In this document: positions 55,101 to 64,000 of the stretch, piece by piece
Position numbering within the stretch: position 1 is the stretch's first letter
Layout: every line of letters begins with the position of its first letter
Program-made: the position numbers and the translations under genes
Assembly (NCBI GenBank): GCA_005406025.1
Contig: BGZK01001550.1
Span: forward strand, 1-64,000
Source: Eumeta japonica
Taxonomy: Eukaryota > Arthropoda > Insecta > Lepidoptera > Psychidae
Reading direction: 5' to 3'
Length of the DNA stretch: 64,000 nt
Notes under the pieces: model-generated
The model's input: only the letters and a program-made list of their open reading frames with translations
The model's database searches: none
What the model was told of the DNA's origin: nothing

Positions 55101-58100
55101 TATAAATATGAAAGTTTGAATGTTTGGATATTTGTTATTTCATTACGCTTTAATGGCTAAACAGAATTAACTGTAACTTGAGAATAGTATAGGTTATACA
55201 TCAGTTCAACTTATAGACTTTAATTTATAAGGAAATTAAGTTTTGCTCACATCTTTGCTTGTGTGATCTTAGAACAAATTCTTTATTTATACCAATTGGT
55301 TTTTGGTAAGAATAATGTTCAAGAGAGGTTTAAGTTCAACATCGATTCGGTATCAAAATCACAAGATCTGGATTAAGAGTATAAGTGAGATTGTTACATA
55401 ACAAAAAGATTTTCAGCATGGTGGAGGAATATGGGTTCTTTTCGTATCGAATTGTGAATGGGACCAAGATTGAAATTATGGTTGAGAATGTTATTAATGA
55501 ATATAGACGATAAAAGATTTTGCTCTGTGATCATGCGGGCCGACTCATGAATGAGTTATGTATTTATATTTCAAACAAAACTGGAATATAGATCGGGACA
55601 ACAATATGAATCAAAAGCAGAGTCAGGAATGAAATCAAATAAAGGAACAATGTCATGTGACAGCGTGATTGGTGGATATAAAAGATTCATTAGAAGAGAA
55701 ATTCAAAAATTCATTTGAAGCTGGAGCCACGAGAGAGAAGCTAGTATTACAAATGAAATTCAAAGATATCCCTCCACTATTGGGATATGGAAGTGGAATA
55801 TGAGACTTTCACATTTAAAACAACTTCTTGTCTTGTGCTGGGTTATACCTGCCCACAATATTTTTATTTTGGGGTATTAGACCTTAACTGGCCTTCCGAT
55901 GCAGACCGAGGGAGTTCATTTAACTTATGTCAAATATAGGATTTAAATCTTGGCTATGGCTGGCAATTTATTGTATTTCTTTGATTTTTATTCAATTTTA
56001 TTCAAGCTTCTAGCAAGATGTATTATTTGTGTTTTCAGATACGACGCGAAAGCGAGCGCGGCGTGGATCCCAAGCGGAGTTGCGAGGCAACAGCGCGCGA
56101 ACGACTCGTGCTTAACTACAAACGCGAGCAAGAAACGCGGGTAGAGAAACAGCGGGAACGACTTCGCCGTGCCTCCGATGGTATGAAAATACAATATATA
56201 CATGTACTATCTTTCCGCTCGTGGCTTCGCCCGCATCAACATAGAATGTGTTTCATTGTTTTTTATAATTAACGATTTATCAAATAGACACTTGTTAGAT
56301 CTTGTTGGAATTTATCTAAGTTCCAATAAGTTCTAATTTAATTGTTTACAAAAATAACTGTCTCATAGCTACTGGATGCTTTACTGACTAATGGTGAAAA
56401 AGACTATTATGATTATTACATAATGTTTGTTTGTTTCATGGTTTGCACAAAAACTCCACAATGAAAATAATCCATACTCAATGCAAATAAAATTTACAGT
56501 TTCGGTTCCTCTGTAATGAATAAAATATACTTAGGATTATTTTTTGGAATATTTAAAGTAAGAAAGTCATTGATTTAGATAAATGTTATTTAATAGCGCC
56601 TTTTCTAGTAAGTTATCTATCTGAAAGGTTTAAGAATTGTTATGGATCAGCTTTCTATCTTCTTGGATTTTTGACATTTGCATGTATTGCTTTCAAATCA
56701 CATTGCTATTCTTTGCAACAATCTTCAGTTGTATGTGACATGAATAGAAATAGAAATTACGATTAGTTATAGGTTTTTAATTGGTGTCAGCGAGAATTAA
56801 ATCTTTAGTAAATGCTATTTTTCGATGTCTTATCCAGATGCATTGTTTCAGGTCGCATTGTGATTCGTTCAGCATTAGAAACTAAAAAGCAGAAACCGAG
56901 AGCTTCCTCTATAAGCTCTATATCTTCAGAAGAGAATCACAAACAGAAGAAAATCAAAATAGAGAAGAATATGCTTGACGGAGAGGCAGATTATACAAAA
57001 GCTGGTGTGTATTTACCCGTTCATCACAAATTGTATCATAATGAGAACGTTGAACAATTTTATTATATTATTTATATTAAATATATATATCTAAAGTAAG
57101 TTTGTGAAGTATGGTTCGTTTTGTTGGAATGATATTCCATAGTAAAATGCATATCTTGTATAGTTAATTAAATATATTCAAAATGTTTAAATACATACAT
57201 AATTTTCACAATCAATTATTAACACTTTATAATTTGGCTAATAATTTATATACCTTCAAATTTAGTGTCATACTGATATAAGTTATGTAATTAAAAATGA
57301 AGCTCTTGTTGTTTGTGTCATAATGATCATTGTCTATGTTCAAAAAATCTCACAAAACATTCTCCTTTACAACCAGGTCAAAATTTCAGATGTTACTTTA
57401 TTAGGCCTTTGACTTCACAGCTGTGTAGTAATTTTTCTTTTTAAATGTAATAATGGTAATGGAAAAATACAAGTATAATATAGATGTACAATAGTGAAAA
57501 AGCAATAAAAATAAAATATTTTACTGTAATGATGAAGCGTATTGAATAGTATTGAAAGCGATGTGCCACCCGCTGTTGCTGAATCTTCTTTTCATTGGTT
57601 TCTTCAATTCTGCTATTTGCAATATCACATAACATTGATCCTATCGGACATCTATAAAATCAACCAATTGAAATACTATTCTCTTTCATAATAGAATACA
57701 ATAAAAGTTGAATCCATTTTAAAGTTAACATTCCAATAGCGATGGCATAGGTACAACGATGTTTGCCTATGAAATACGGTAATATGCAGCATGCAACTCA
57801 CCAATGACCCTCGAATCTGCTATTCCATTACGAATCCCCATTCAACGAATTGAATATTGATTTAAAAGGATTGACAGATATTGGATATCTAAGGTGTTAA
57901 AATGTTATTTATCTCAATTGCCAATTGACTAGAACATAATTTCTATATATATCTCTTGCCAATTCTCTTTTTATTTAGGATATTTTCATTTTTTTGCTGC
58001 ATAATTGTTTTCATTAATCTGTTTCACATAATCTATCGAAGCTCCTGTAGATAAGATGTAATAGAAACATGTGAAAATGAATTAGAACTATTACTATCTT

Positions 58101-61100
58101 AATACTAAACGAAATACAACATACAAAATAAAATGAAATTATCTAGTGCATAGATAAAATTGTTGAACACTAAACGATAATAGTAAAAAAAATATTATAA
58201 ATCCCTCAAAAAAGTTTATTATATATAAAGCCAACTTGTTATTTTATTGTTATACGTGTATAGATGATGTAAATGTAAAAATTAAACATTGGTCATGTCG
58301 TGCGCAGCGGCGGGCGTGTTCGGGCTGCCGGCGGCGTACGGCTACGGGTACGCGTTCCCCGCGCCGCACCCCGCCTACCCCTACCAGCAAAGTATGAGTA
58401 TCTGTCTTCTTTTGAAGGAACTTTATATTTTATTATGTAAAACTTGTTTAGTGAATTCAATGTAATATATATTCTCTTTGGATATCTTTGAATTTTTTTG
58501 CTTTGTTTTCAAATTCGACTGTCAAAAATTGAGTTTTGATTTCAATTTTTTTATTGAATAAGTGATCTGTTTCACATATAAAAGGCAGTAAGACTTGTTT
58601 TGAGCTTTGTTTATTTAAACTAATATATGGTTTAATAAAGGTTCTTTTTTTGATGTTTAGTGAACAAAATGGATTATAAAAAACGGTTGGATTACTAGTG
58701 TTGCATATAAGCTAATAAATGAAATTTAGAGTTATCTGCAATTTATTATTAAGGCTTAAATGATATGTTAATATTGTTTTTTAATAATTGAAAACAAAAC
58801 AAATATTCCTCCAATAAACTACTACTGAATATTCAAATTTTTGGAATATATGCACTAAGAAGGGAAGAATGGGATGATTCGCCGTGATGAGGGGGTAGTA
58901 TATTTGAATAAACATGACATTTGTTTTGTTTAATGGTTTAAATTATTTTTTTTCAGTTTTGCCATCATGAATTAATATACTCTGTCAATGTATATGTATG
59001 AGCTATGAAATATAGAACTTAATCATTTTCTGTTCTTCTGTCTATTCTTTTGGATTGTTGCAATTTTGTTGACTACAACAATAATATGTTGCGTACAGAT
59101 ATGTATTATCCTATTCGCGGCGCGTTTTACCCACCGCCCGCGGAGTATGCGCCGCGTGGTCGAGGCTTTGGACGGCGCGGGCGCGGTCGCGCGCCGCATC
59201 GTGGGCATGCGCATGGACCAAGGTTGCCTAATCTCGAAGAGTACTATAGGTATTTACAAAAAATATTGTGAATATAAGTAGAATAAATAAAACTATATGA
59301 TATGTAATTTGAAAGTAAAGGAAATATTACTATTAATTGTTATTCACTTTTGTGCTCTTTACATTTTTTTTTGTTTGTATATACACATTAGTGGATTTAA
59401 AATGTTGCTAAAAATTTGATGTTATTGTTTTAGTTAAAGTTCACAGGGATTAGGAATGAGGTATTAGTTTCTAGTTTGTTGTATAATTCCTATAAAAATT
59501 AAAAATATTTTTAATACAAAATTATAATGAAATTGTATCCAGTTAAGACTGGCTGCTTCATTAACATTTTTTAAATCTATTCAGTAGTTCTGTATGATCA
59601 ATATTGTTGACTGTAATATGAATAATATTAATATTGATTTTTATTTGAATTCTGAGATTATATACAGTATGGATACAGTAATGTGTCTTTTCGCAAATAA
59701 ATATAACTTCCTCCTTTTTTAAATTAATATTGCCTAAGAAACTTTAGATTATGAGAAACACACCAAATATTTTTAGAAATTATGTAAGTTCAGTTTTAAT
59801 GATAGTTGTTGCTTTGTCCCTTGCCAAGTGTGAAACGAGGCAGCGAAGGCTGCCTGCCCTTTCCTGTATATGTGGATAAATAAAATTATAGTAATAATGT
59901 GGATAACATTGATATTATTGACTTCGTGTGATTATTATTTATTTTTTTTTATCTGTAACTTTGTATCTTAACAAAAGTAACTTCTAAAATATGGCGACAA
60001 ATTCGTTAAGAGATTAAGAATCATTTATTAATCTTTTTGACAAAAATTATGTGAATTAAATAAATTAATAATAGTTTTTAAATAAATTAATAATAGTTTT
60101 AATGTTTTTTAGATTTATTTTCATTACAATTTAAAAAAAGAGAAATAGGACAAAACAATTATTTATGTGAATAAATTTCCCCGACTCAAATCAATCAGGG
60201 GGTTTTGCATTTTTAAATGTTTATATATCCAATAAAGAACTTAAATAGTTTTAACTATTCTAAAATAGAATAGTAACTAGCTAATGGCATTATGGACGCA
60301 ACCACACTAGCATAATTGCCACCCAGTTATAAGTGTTTGGATGTGTTCATAATACAAATTTGTCTTTCTAGAGGGTATTTTAATTTGTCACTCTCTATAA
60401 TGTTTTTATGGTTGTCTGTTAAAATCAAATTCCATATTGTCATTGTGGTTTTGAGCATGGCAGTTTATTTATTTTTATTTTTGATTCTCCTTTAATTACC
60501 TTATCATTTATCTATGACCAAGATGCGAAAGAGGAGATTATGTCTATTTGTGAATTTTCTGTATTCTACTTAGTGACAAATCACACTGCTCAACAATCAA
60601 AATGTTTCAGGTTCAAAAATAACTGAATCTTATGTATTTGCACCTGGTAAACTATAATTACCATAAAAAGTAACAATTAGCTCTAGTTTCAGAGATACAA
60701 TGACATTTTATATTTGCTGGAGTGACAAAAAAAAGCTTGAGAAGTTCTTAAGAGAAGTTATGCATGGATTTTTAAGGATCAAAATAGGTGATAACTATAG
60801 TCAGTTGGCGACAATACTTCTAAATAATATCATCAACTTGAATGCAACATGTCCCTAAGAATTCGTTTTTTTAATTTTTATCTTGATTTTTTCATTACTA
60901 TTCTCTCTCATTCCTTTAAAAACAAAGCTTTCGTGTATTGTACATTATAGAAACTAGAGTTAAAAAAAAATTTCTTTGTCATATTCGTTTTCCTCCATCC
61001 AAAATTAGTAAGAAGTGAATAAAAGATATTTTTTTTATTGGGCAATTTTATGGAAAAGTTAAATATCACACAATAGCAATTTTAATTTATAATCAAATAT

Positions 61101-61415
61101 TTATCATGGTGTGGGATGTACATTTTCAGATATTTTCTATTTTTAATTAGGTTCGTAAAGAAGTTCGATGGTGAAGGGCGCAACGACCACGATGACCGCG
61201 ATCGCGACCGTGGCCGTGAGAGATCGCGGTCTCGCCGTCGCTCGTACACGCGGTCGCGGTCGCGGTCGAGGTCGCGGTCACGGTCGCGGTCGCGTTCGCG
61301 TTCTCGGCGCAGATCACGGTCACGATCGCGACGGCGATCGTATTCTCGATCGCACTCGCGGACGCGGCGCTCGCGTAGTCGCAGCCGTAGATCTAGAAGT
61401 CGACGTTCTCGGTAA
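49131..61415 (+). CDS. AKAP17A: Gene 2: AKAP17A (XE7/SFRS17A)-type splicing factor, 639 aa, eight coding exons
   Basis: Exons 49131-49788, 52315-52573, 53619-53826, 56039-56180, 56852-57004, 58308-58391, 59099-59249 and 61151-61415 total 1920 nt and join in frame. Residues 1-145 match the AKAP17A N-terminal region as I know it (DTSDAVALYLPQRLYLK, VQLPSLKVHGKAISNWELM). An RRM-like fold follows, with VHISNLP (148-154) and GYIQFSEYVGFVRCMDALRG (220-239). About 266-422 is a Lys/Arg/Glu-rich helix. 474-502 is Ala/Gly/Tyr/Pro-rich, 503-551 has RGRGFGRRGRGR, and 572-639 is an Arg-Ser tail. Vertebrate AKAP17A is a nuclear-speckle splicing regulator that anchors protein kinase A; the length is close to the human protein. 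Whether PKA binding is kept in insects is not visible here. The stop overlaps a splice donor. Confidence 0.85.
50571..50746. repeat. Perfect 88-bp tandem duplication
   Basis: 50571-50658 and 50659-50746 are identical ('tatgatcaataatcacatat' ... 'atggataaatttctag'). The lack of any difference implies a very recent duplication, or an assembly artefact. Confidence 0.9.
50903..52134 (+). mobile_element. Degenerate mariner, copy 3 (different subfamily)
   Basis: Left end 'agttgttccataagtaatgt' resembles a mariner terminal repeat. The + strand translation contains DHSRSGRPHVLNV near 51250 (cf. D-x-P-R-S-G-R-P), HDNAKPHTVKVMRHKIEE at ~51805, and ELLPHPDISPELVPSDCYLF at ~51880. Frameshifts and stops separate these. 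Both the second (HDN) and third (PSD) Asp remain, but the frame is broken. Sequence differs from copies 1 and 2, so it is another subfamily. Confidence 0.75.
52135..52172. repeat. (TA)n microsatellite
   Basis: About 18 uninterrupted TA units at the end of the mariner relic. Confidence 0.9.
52315..52573 (+). CDS. AKAP17A: Gene 2 exon 2 (residues 220-305 plus two bases)
   Basis: Acceptor 'ttttcaaattgcag'. Begins GYIQFSEYVGFVRCMDALRG (RNP1-like), then AEWCGIHVDFDKTKHM and a charged helix. Ends AG before GTTCGT. Confidence 0.88.
52574..53618. other. Gene 2 intron 2
   Basis: 1.0 kb, AT-rich. A short GC-rich spot 'aaacagcgcgccgtacttca' near 53217; otherwise nothing. Confidence 0.65.
53619..53826 (+). 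CDS. AKAP17A: Gene 2 exon 3 (residues 306-375)
   Basis: Acceptor 'ttgattttgtag'. Encodes QKQERAERDKLERMRERE then KKQLAKLMARDGVD, KKLLKAQRKLQAIRLIEELF and KRIE before GTGATT. Heptad-like coiled coil; the corresponding region of vertebrate AKAP17A includes kinase-anchoring helices. Confidence 0.85.
54014..54170 (+). mobile_element. MITE family M1, copy 3 (intronic)
   Basis: 'acatttcaacacaaattttt' at left and 'aagatttgtgtgctgttatt' at right are inverted. The interior 'ctgaattgtctgcgaatgat' and 'cccttccttcctatccctcg' match the other two copies. The most diverged copy. Confidence 0.65.
55060..55740 (-). repeat. Probable inverted R3-type/LINE-tail repeat
   Basis: Begins with 'tatgaaagtttgaatgtttg', a common inverted LINE-tail start. 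Further on, phrases such as 'gggaccaagattgaaattat', 'atcgggacaac' and 'atgaatcaaaagcagagtca' look like the reverse complement of the R3 quasi-periodic phrases. Low certainty. Confidence 0.4.
56039..56180 (+). CDS. AKAP17A: Gene 2 exon 4 (residues 376-422 plus one base)
   Basis: Acceptor 'tgtgttttcag'. Encodes IRRESERGVDPKRSCEATAR then ERLVLNYKREQETRVEKQ and RERLRRASD. Ends G before GTATGA. Continues the charged helix. Confidence 0.85.
56181..56851. other. Gene 2 intron 4
   Basis: 671 bases. Near its start 'ctttccgctcgtggcttcgc' (56210) is a LINE-tail phrase, so a small repeat fragment lies right after the donor. Confidence 0.6.
56852..57004 (+). CDS. AKAP17A: Gene 2 exon 5 (residues 423-473 plus one base)
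   Basis: Acceptor 'gcattgtttcag'. Encodes GRIVIRSALETKKQKPRA, a Ser-rich run SSISSISSEE, KKIKIEKNMLDGEADYTKA. Ends G before GTGTGT. Contains basic NLS-like stretches. Confidence 0.82.
57005..58307. other. Gene 2 intron 5
   Basis: 1.3 kb of AT-rich sequence. No exon, RNA or repeat recognised. Confidence 0.65.
58308..58391 (+). CDS. AKAP17A: Gene 2 exon 6 (residues 474-501 plus one base), GC-rich
   Basis: Acceptor 'cgtgcgcag'. Encodes AAGVFGLPAAYGYGYAFPAP then HPAYPYQQ. Ends A before GTATGA. 84 nt and very GC-rich in an AT-rich intron context, too short for an ordinary ORF scan; found by matching phases on both sides. Confidence 0.8.
58392..59098. other. Gene 2 intron 6
   Basis: 707 bases, AT-rich, nothing recognised. 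Confidence 0.65.
59099..59249 (+). CDS. AKAP17A: Gene 2 exon 7 (residues 502-551 plus two bases)
   Basis: Acceptor 'gttgcgtacag'. Encodes NMYYPIRGAFYPPPAEYAP, RGRGFGRRGRGRAPHRGH, AHGPRLPNLEEYY. Ends AG before GTATTT. RGR repeats suggest RNA binding or arginine methylation. Confidence 0.82.
59250..61150. other. Gene 2 intron 7
   Basis: 1.9 kb. Contains R4 copy C at 59664-59760, a small hairpin 'ggcagcgaaggctgcc' at 59839-59854, and a 22-base direct duplication ('ttaaataaattaataatagt') near 60056-60102. No exon. Confidence 0.6.
59664..59760 (+). repeat. Dispersed repeat R4, copy C (intronic)
   Basis: 'atatacagtatggatacagt', 'tgtcttttcgcaaata' and 'attgcctaagaaactttag' parallel 42680-42790 and 30340-30440. 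Confidence 0.5.
61151..61415 (+). CDS. AKAP17A: Gene 2 exon 8 (residues 552-639), RS tail and stop
   Basis: Acceptor 'ttttaattag'. Encodes RFVKKFDGEGRNDHDDRDRD then a long Arg-Ser repeat (SRSRSRSR...), encoded by cggtcg-type hexamers. The frame stops at TAA 61413-61415. The stop overlaps a perfect donor (CG|GTAAGT at 61412), so an alternative spliced end is possible. Confidence 0.82.
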
Positions 61416-61475
61416 GTTTTAGATGAGAAGTTTAATCAATATCATTTAGCTACCATACTAATTGCATTTTATTTA

Positions 61476-61481
61476 AATAAA
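61476..61481 (+). terminator. Candidate polyadenylation signal of gene 2
   Basis: AATAAA in 'atttaaataaaataat', 61 bases after the TAA stop. Its closeness supports termination at exon 8. Confidence 0.5.
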
Positions 61482-61699
61482 ATAATTTATTTTTAATTCA
61501 GTTAGTTTATAAGTATAAATATTCTTCATAGCAGAGTAATGAAGCTTTGAGGGTGTGTAAATGTTTCTTCTAGATTGTGGTCAGTGTCAGAACGTCTGTG
61601 GGGAGAGTAGAGTCTAGAGGAAAGGATAGTTGGAGACTTATTTTTGCAGGTGCATTATTATCGTCAATTTTTTTATTTATTTTAATATATTTGTTATAT

Positions 61700-62480
61700 A
61701 TCATATACTGACTTTTCCTCGGGCCTCCGCAATTATAAACAAAATGAATTTCTTCACCTCGTCTACCGCCCCATCATAAAATCACGGTCCTGATCGCCAT
61801 CTCGTTCTCCATTCTGGTCATCTTTCGTTCTCGGTGCCTGTCGCGGTACCACTTTGGGTTTCAACTCCGGTTTTGATCTAAGGAGGTTCAGATTCTATTC
61901 TCAATCCCAAACCGGTTTTAATTTTGATTTCAGTACTGCTTTTTGTTTCGATTCTGATCACGTTCTTATTTGTAATTTTGATCCCTCACACAATTTTACT
62001 TTGGTCTTGTTTTCGATTTTGATCCTGGTCTCGACTTTTAATTTTATTTTTCATCCTTTGTGCAATTTCGATTCTGCTACCGGATTAGTTTCTGATTAAA
62101 ATGAAGACATAACGTATGTTACAAAATCAAAATATAATTTGGGCTATATTACTGGGGGATAGTGTACGTTTTTATGAGTAAAAATATTTAAGATATTTAA
62201 TGCCAGAAATATGAAGACGAAGTCAAGTTTTTCAAGATTTTGTTTGCGTGGTCAAAATATAGCTAGTTTCATAGTAACTGGATAAATGGCTTAAGCATGC
62301 AAAATAACCATATAAAATATACAGCAGTTTTGATTTTCTGTATAACATTTTATCCCTTATTTCATCCCCTTAGAGCTATTTTTCCAAAAAGGATACATGT
62401 CGGTTTCGTTTTTATATGTAAAAATATCAACCCTTACTTTACCCTCTTCAAGGTTATTCAAAAAATATAACCAGCTAAGA
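61700..62480 (+). repeat. Quasi-periodic element R3, copy D
   Basis: Starts near 'tgacttttcctcgggcctcc' and 'cctgatcgccatctcgttctcc'. Phrases 'gattttgatttcagtactgc' and 'gatcctggtctcgacttt' run to ~62095. The second half aligns with copy B ('tatattactgggggatagtg', 'aatgccagaaatatg', 'atagctagtttcatagtaac'). Confidence 0.65.
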
Positions 62481-62545
62481 GCGTGTCGGACCATGCTCAC
62501 TGTAGTGTTCTGAAGCCGTTTCTACAAAGAAATGCACTACTACTA
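62471..62545 (+). repeat. R2-type repeat end fragment
   Basis: 'accagctaagagcgtgtcgg' and 'ccgtttctacaaagaaatgcactac' match 12925-12980. A short relic abutting R3 copy D. Confidence 0.45.
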
Positions 62546-64000
62546 AGTAGCATTAACATTATATGTTGAAGAAAATAATTCAGGTATTATTTGGAATGAT
62601 TTTTTGTGATGAAGAATAATTCTTTTTAATAAAAATTGTATTTTATTTAATTCATACTCGAATTAATCTGATTTCTTATTGAAGACCGTTATTTTTATTT
62701 GATTTGGAGGAGAGCAGAAACAATAGACTTATCATAACTAAAATATGAGACATATGCTTGCAATTTCAAAGTATGTAACTACATTTGAAAAATTGTATCA
62801 ATAACAGCATCATTGTATATCATTGAAACATTTCGATCTGAGTTCATTTCATGCGTGAGTTCATCAATCAAAAAAGATGTAATTGGCTCAGCTTCTGGTG
62901 AACTGAAGTTTACTTTAAAATCTACACTTAAAATCATGGGAAGAGAGTGATGTTTTGTTTTAGAGCGGGACCTCCCTTTGTACCCCTTTATACGAAACTA
63001 TAATGGTAAAAGTGTGGAATGCAGAAAGTCTATTATTTTTTTGTAATTATAACTTTGAACACATTTGGCATTAAGATGTAATCATATTTATATGGTTGCT
63101 TACACTGACTGACAGTACCAACCTCCAGGAAAAGTTGGTACCAACTCGTAACACAGTGTGTGCTCATTGGTCAAATGAAATAGCTCGCGCTTGTCTGGCT
63201 TCCTGTTATTCACTTTCATCCCTTTTTTCGAAATCACTCACATGGATTGCAGGAAAGCGAGAAGAAAAATTTGTAACATCTATAGGTGGACAGAGCGATT
63301 ATAAGCAACGGTGTAAGCATTACATGGCGACGAGCTATATATGTTTGAGTGGACGGAAAACGGCCATTGACAGTGCAATGATACTCAATAGACCTTTTTA
63401 GATATGAATGTGTGTTAATGTATTGTATAAGTACGGTACGACTTACTTTGGGGGTCATCAATCTTTTCTTAGCAGTTCTCCATTGACATATTTTTATATC
63501 TATAGATGCAGTTCTATTATGTATTGTCATCCACTTCTACTTATCTCATATTTACAATTTGTTGATTATGTGTCTATGTTCCATCATCTTGAATTGGTTT
63601 GTTTTTTGACAGGAATTTTCGTATTACAGAAGTTTGTAATCAATCAACATTATGCCTATGCCTTAATGTCGATAACCACTGTAAGACATAAATACATAAT
63701 ACATGCACCGCATAGACAAACTAGTGAAAATGTTGTTTGTCAAAAATGTTCTACGGTAGTTGTAGTAATTTGTTTACGAATGTTTCAAAAATCGCAGATT
63801 TTACGGTTGTGTAAATTCCAACGTGTATAACAGGAAGTTTGTCCAGATGGATCTGAGAAGCCGATAAACTCTGCGGTCTGCAAGAATTAATTGCAATATT
63901 GTAAACACGTTTAAGAAAGTCACTTTGTTTCAACTATAACTCACATGTAACTTTTTGCAGGTGGAAATTTAGCCTTAGGTGTTCCACAGTTTGAGCTAAC
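62546..64000. other. 3' flank of gene 2, no supported gene
   Basis: Small frames at 63096-63401 and 63408-63830 show no motif. A region near 63150-63240 has an inverted CCAAT ('cattggtcaa') and is less AT-rich, so a promoter of a gene outside the window is possible. At 63960 'ctttttgcag' followed by GTGGAA is a good acceptor that could pair with the donor at 61412. Confidence 0.4.

Larger units (their letters stand above)
53827..56038. other. Gene 2 intron 3
   Basis: 2.2 kb. Contains MITE M1 copy 3 and a probable inverted repeat of the LINE-tail/R3 type (55060-55740). Confidence 0.65.

Noticed and set aside
61168..61422. 84-codon frame rich in Arg, Gly and Asp
   Set aside because: An out-of-frame reading of the cggtcg repeat in the RS exon of gene 2.
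63408..63830. 140-codon + strand frame
   Set aside because: AT-rich with mixed hydrophobic content; no motif or gene context. Probably chance.
1..64000. CRISPR arrays, operons or bacterial signals
   Set aside because: None present; gene structure and repeats are those of an insect nuclear genome.

Overview
The window looks like lepidopteran (butterfly or moth) nuclear DNA. It is AT-rich, its genes are split by GT-AG introns, and the non-coding DNA is full of repeats I associate with Lepidoptera: LINE 3' tails with wording like 'gcgaagcgggcgggtgaccgct', 'ccggccaag...ggttccgtaa' repeats, mariner relics and short foldback elements. The species was not determined, and no database search was possible.

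Two protein-coding genes are clear, both on the + strand. Gene 1 has seven coding exons (21437-35460) that join without a frame break into a 675-residue protein. I cannot name it. It has a conserved-looking N-terminal block, an Ala/Gln/Pro/Gly-rich middle and a second conserved-looking block near the C-terminus, with a SUMO-type motif and a basic terminus that suggest a nuclear protein. Gene 2 has eight coding exons (49131-61415) encoding 639 residues. It is recognisable as an AKAP17A (XE7/SFRS17A)-type splicing factor: N-terminal domain, RRM-like fold, long charged helix and a C-terminal Arg-Ser tail.

1-20.7 kb holds no gene I can support. It is a field of transposon relics: a LINE reverse-transcriptase tail; a 2.1-kb element with ~420-bp inverted repeats around a CXC-domain reading frame (6656-8776); a nearly full-length dead mariner (9410-10678); a complex foldback repeat (12.9-14.7 kb); a second, deleted mariner (16.35-17.0 kb); and a 1.1-kb foldback element (17569-18680) whose ends read like those of the CXC element. 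20.7-35.5 kb is gene 1; its introns hold a PIF1/Helitron-type helicase relic, a 142-bp MITE and several dispersed repeats. 35.5-49 kb is intergenic, with two LINE relics on the - strand. The larger (43.4-47.3 kb) is split by a foldback MITE and abutted by another TIR element. 49-64 kb is gene 2 and its downstream flank; intron 1 holds a third mariner relic and a perfect 88-bp tandem duplication.

Genes 1 and 2 lie head to tail about 13.7 kb apart, with no sign of a shared promoter. Both products look nuclear, but nothing in the sequence links their functions. The most interesting non-genic object is the CXC-domain element with long inverted repeats. The most interesting gene-level feature is the stop codon of gene 2, which lies inside a perfect splice-donor sequence.
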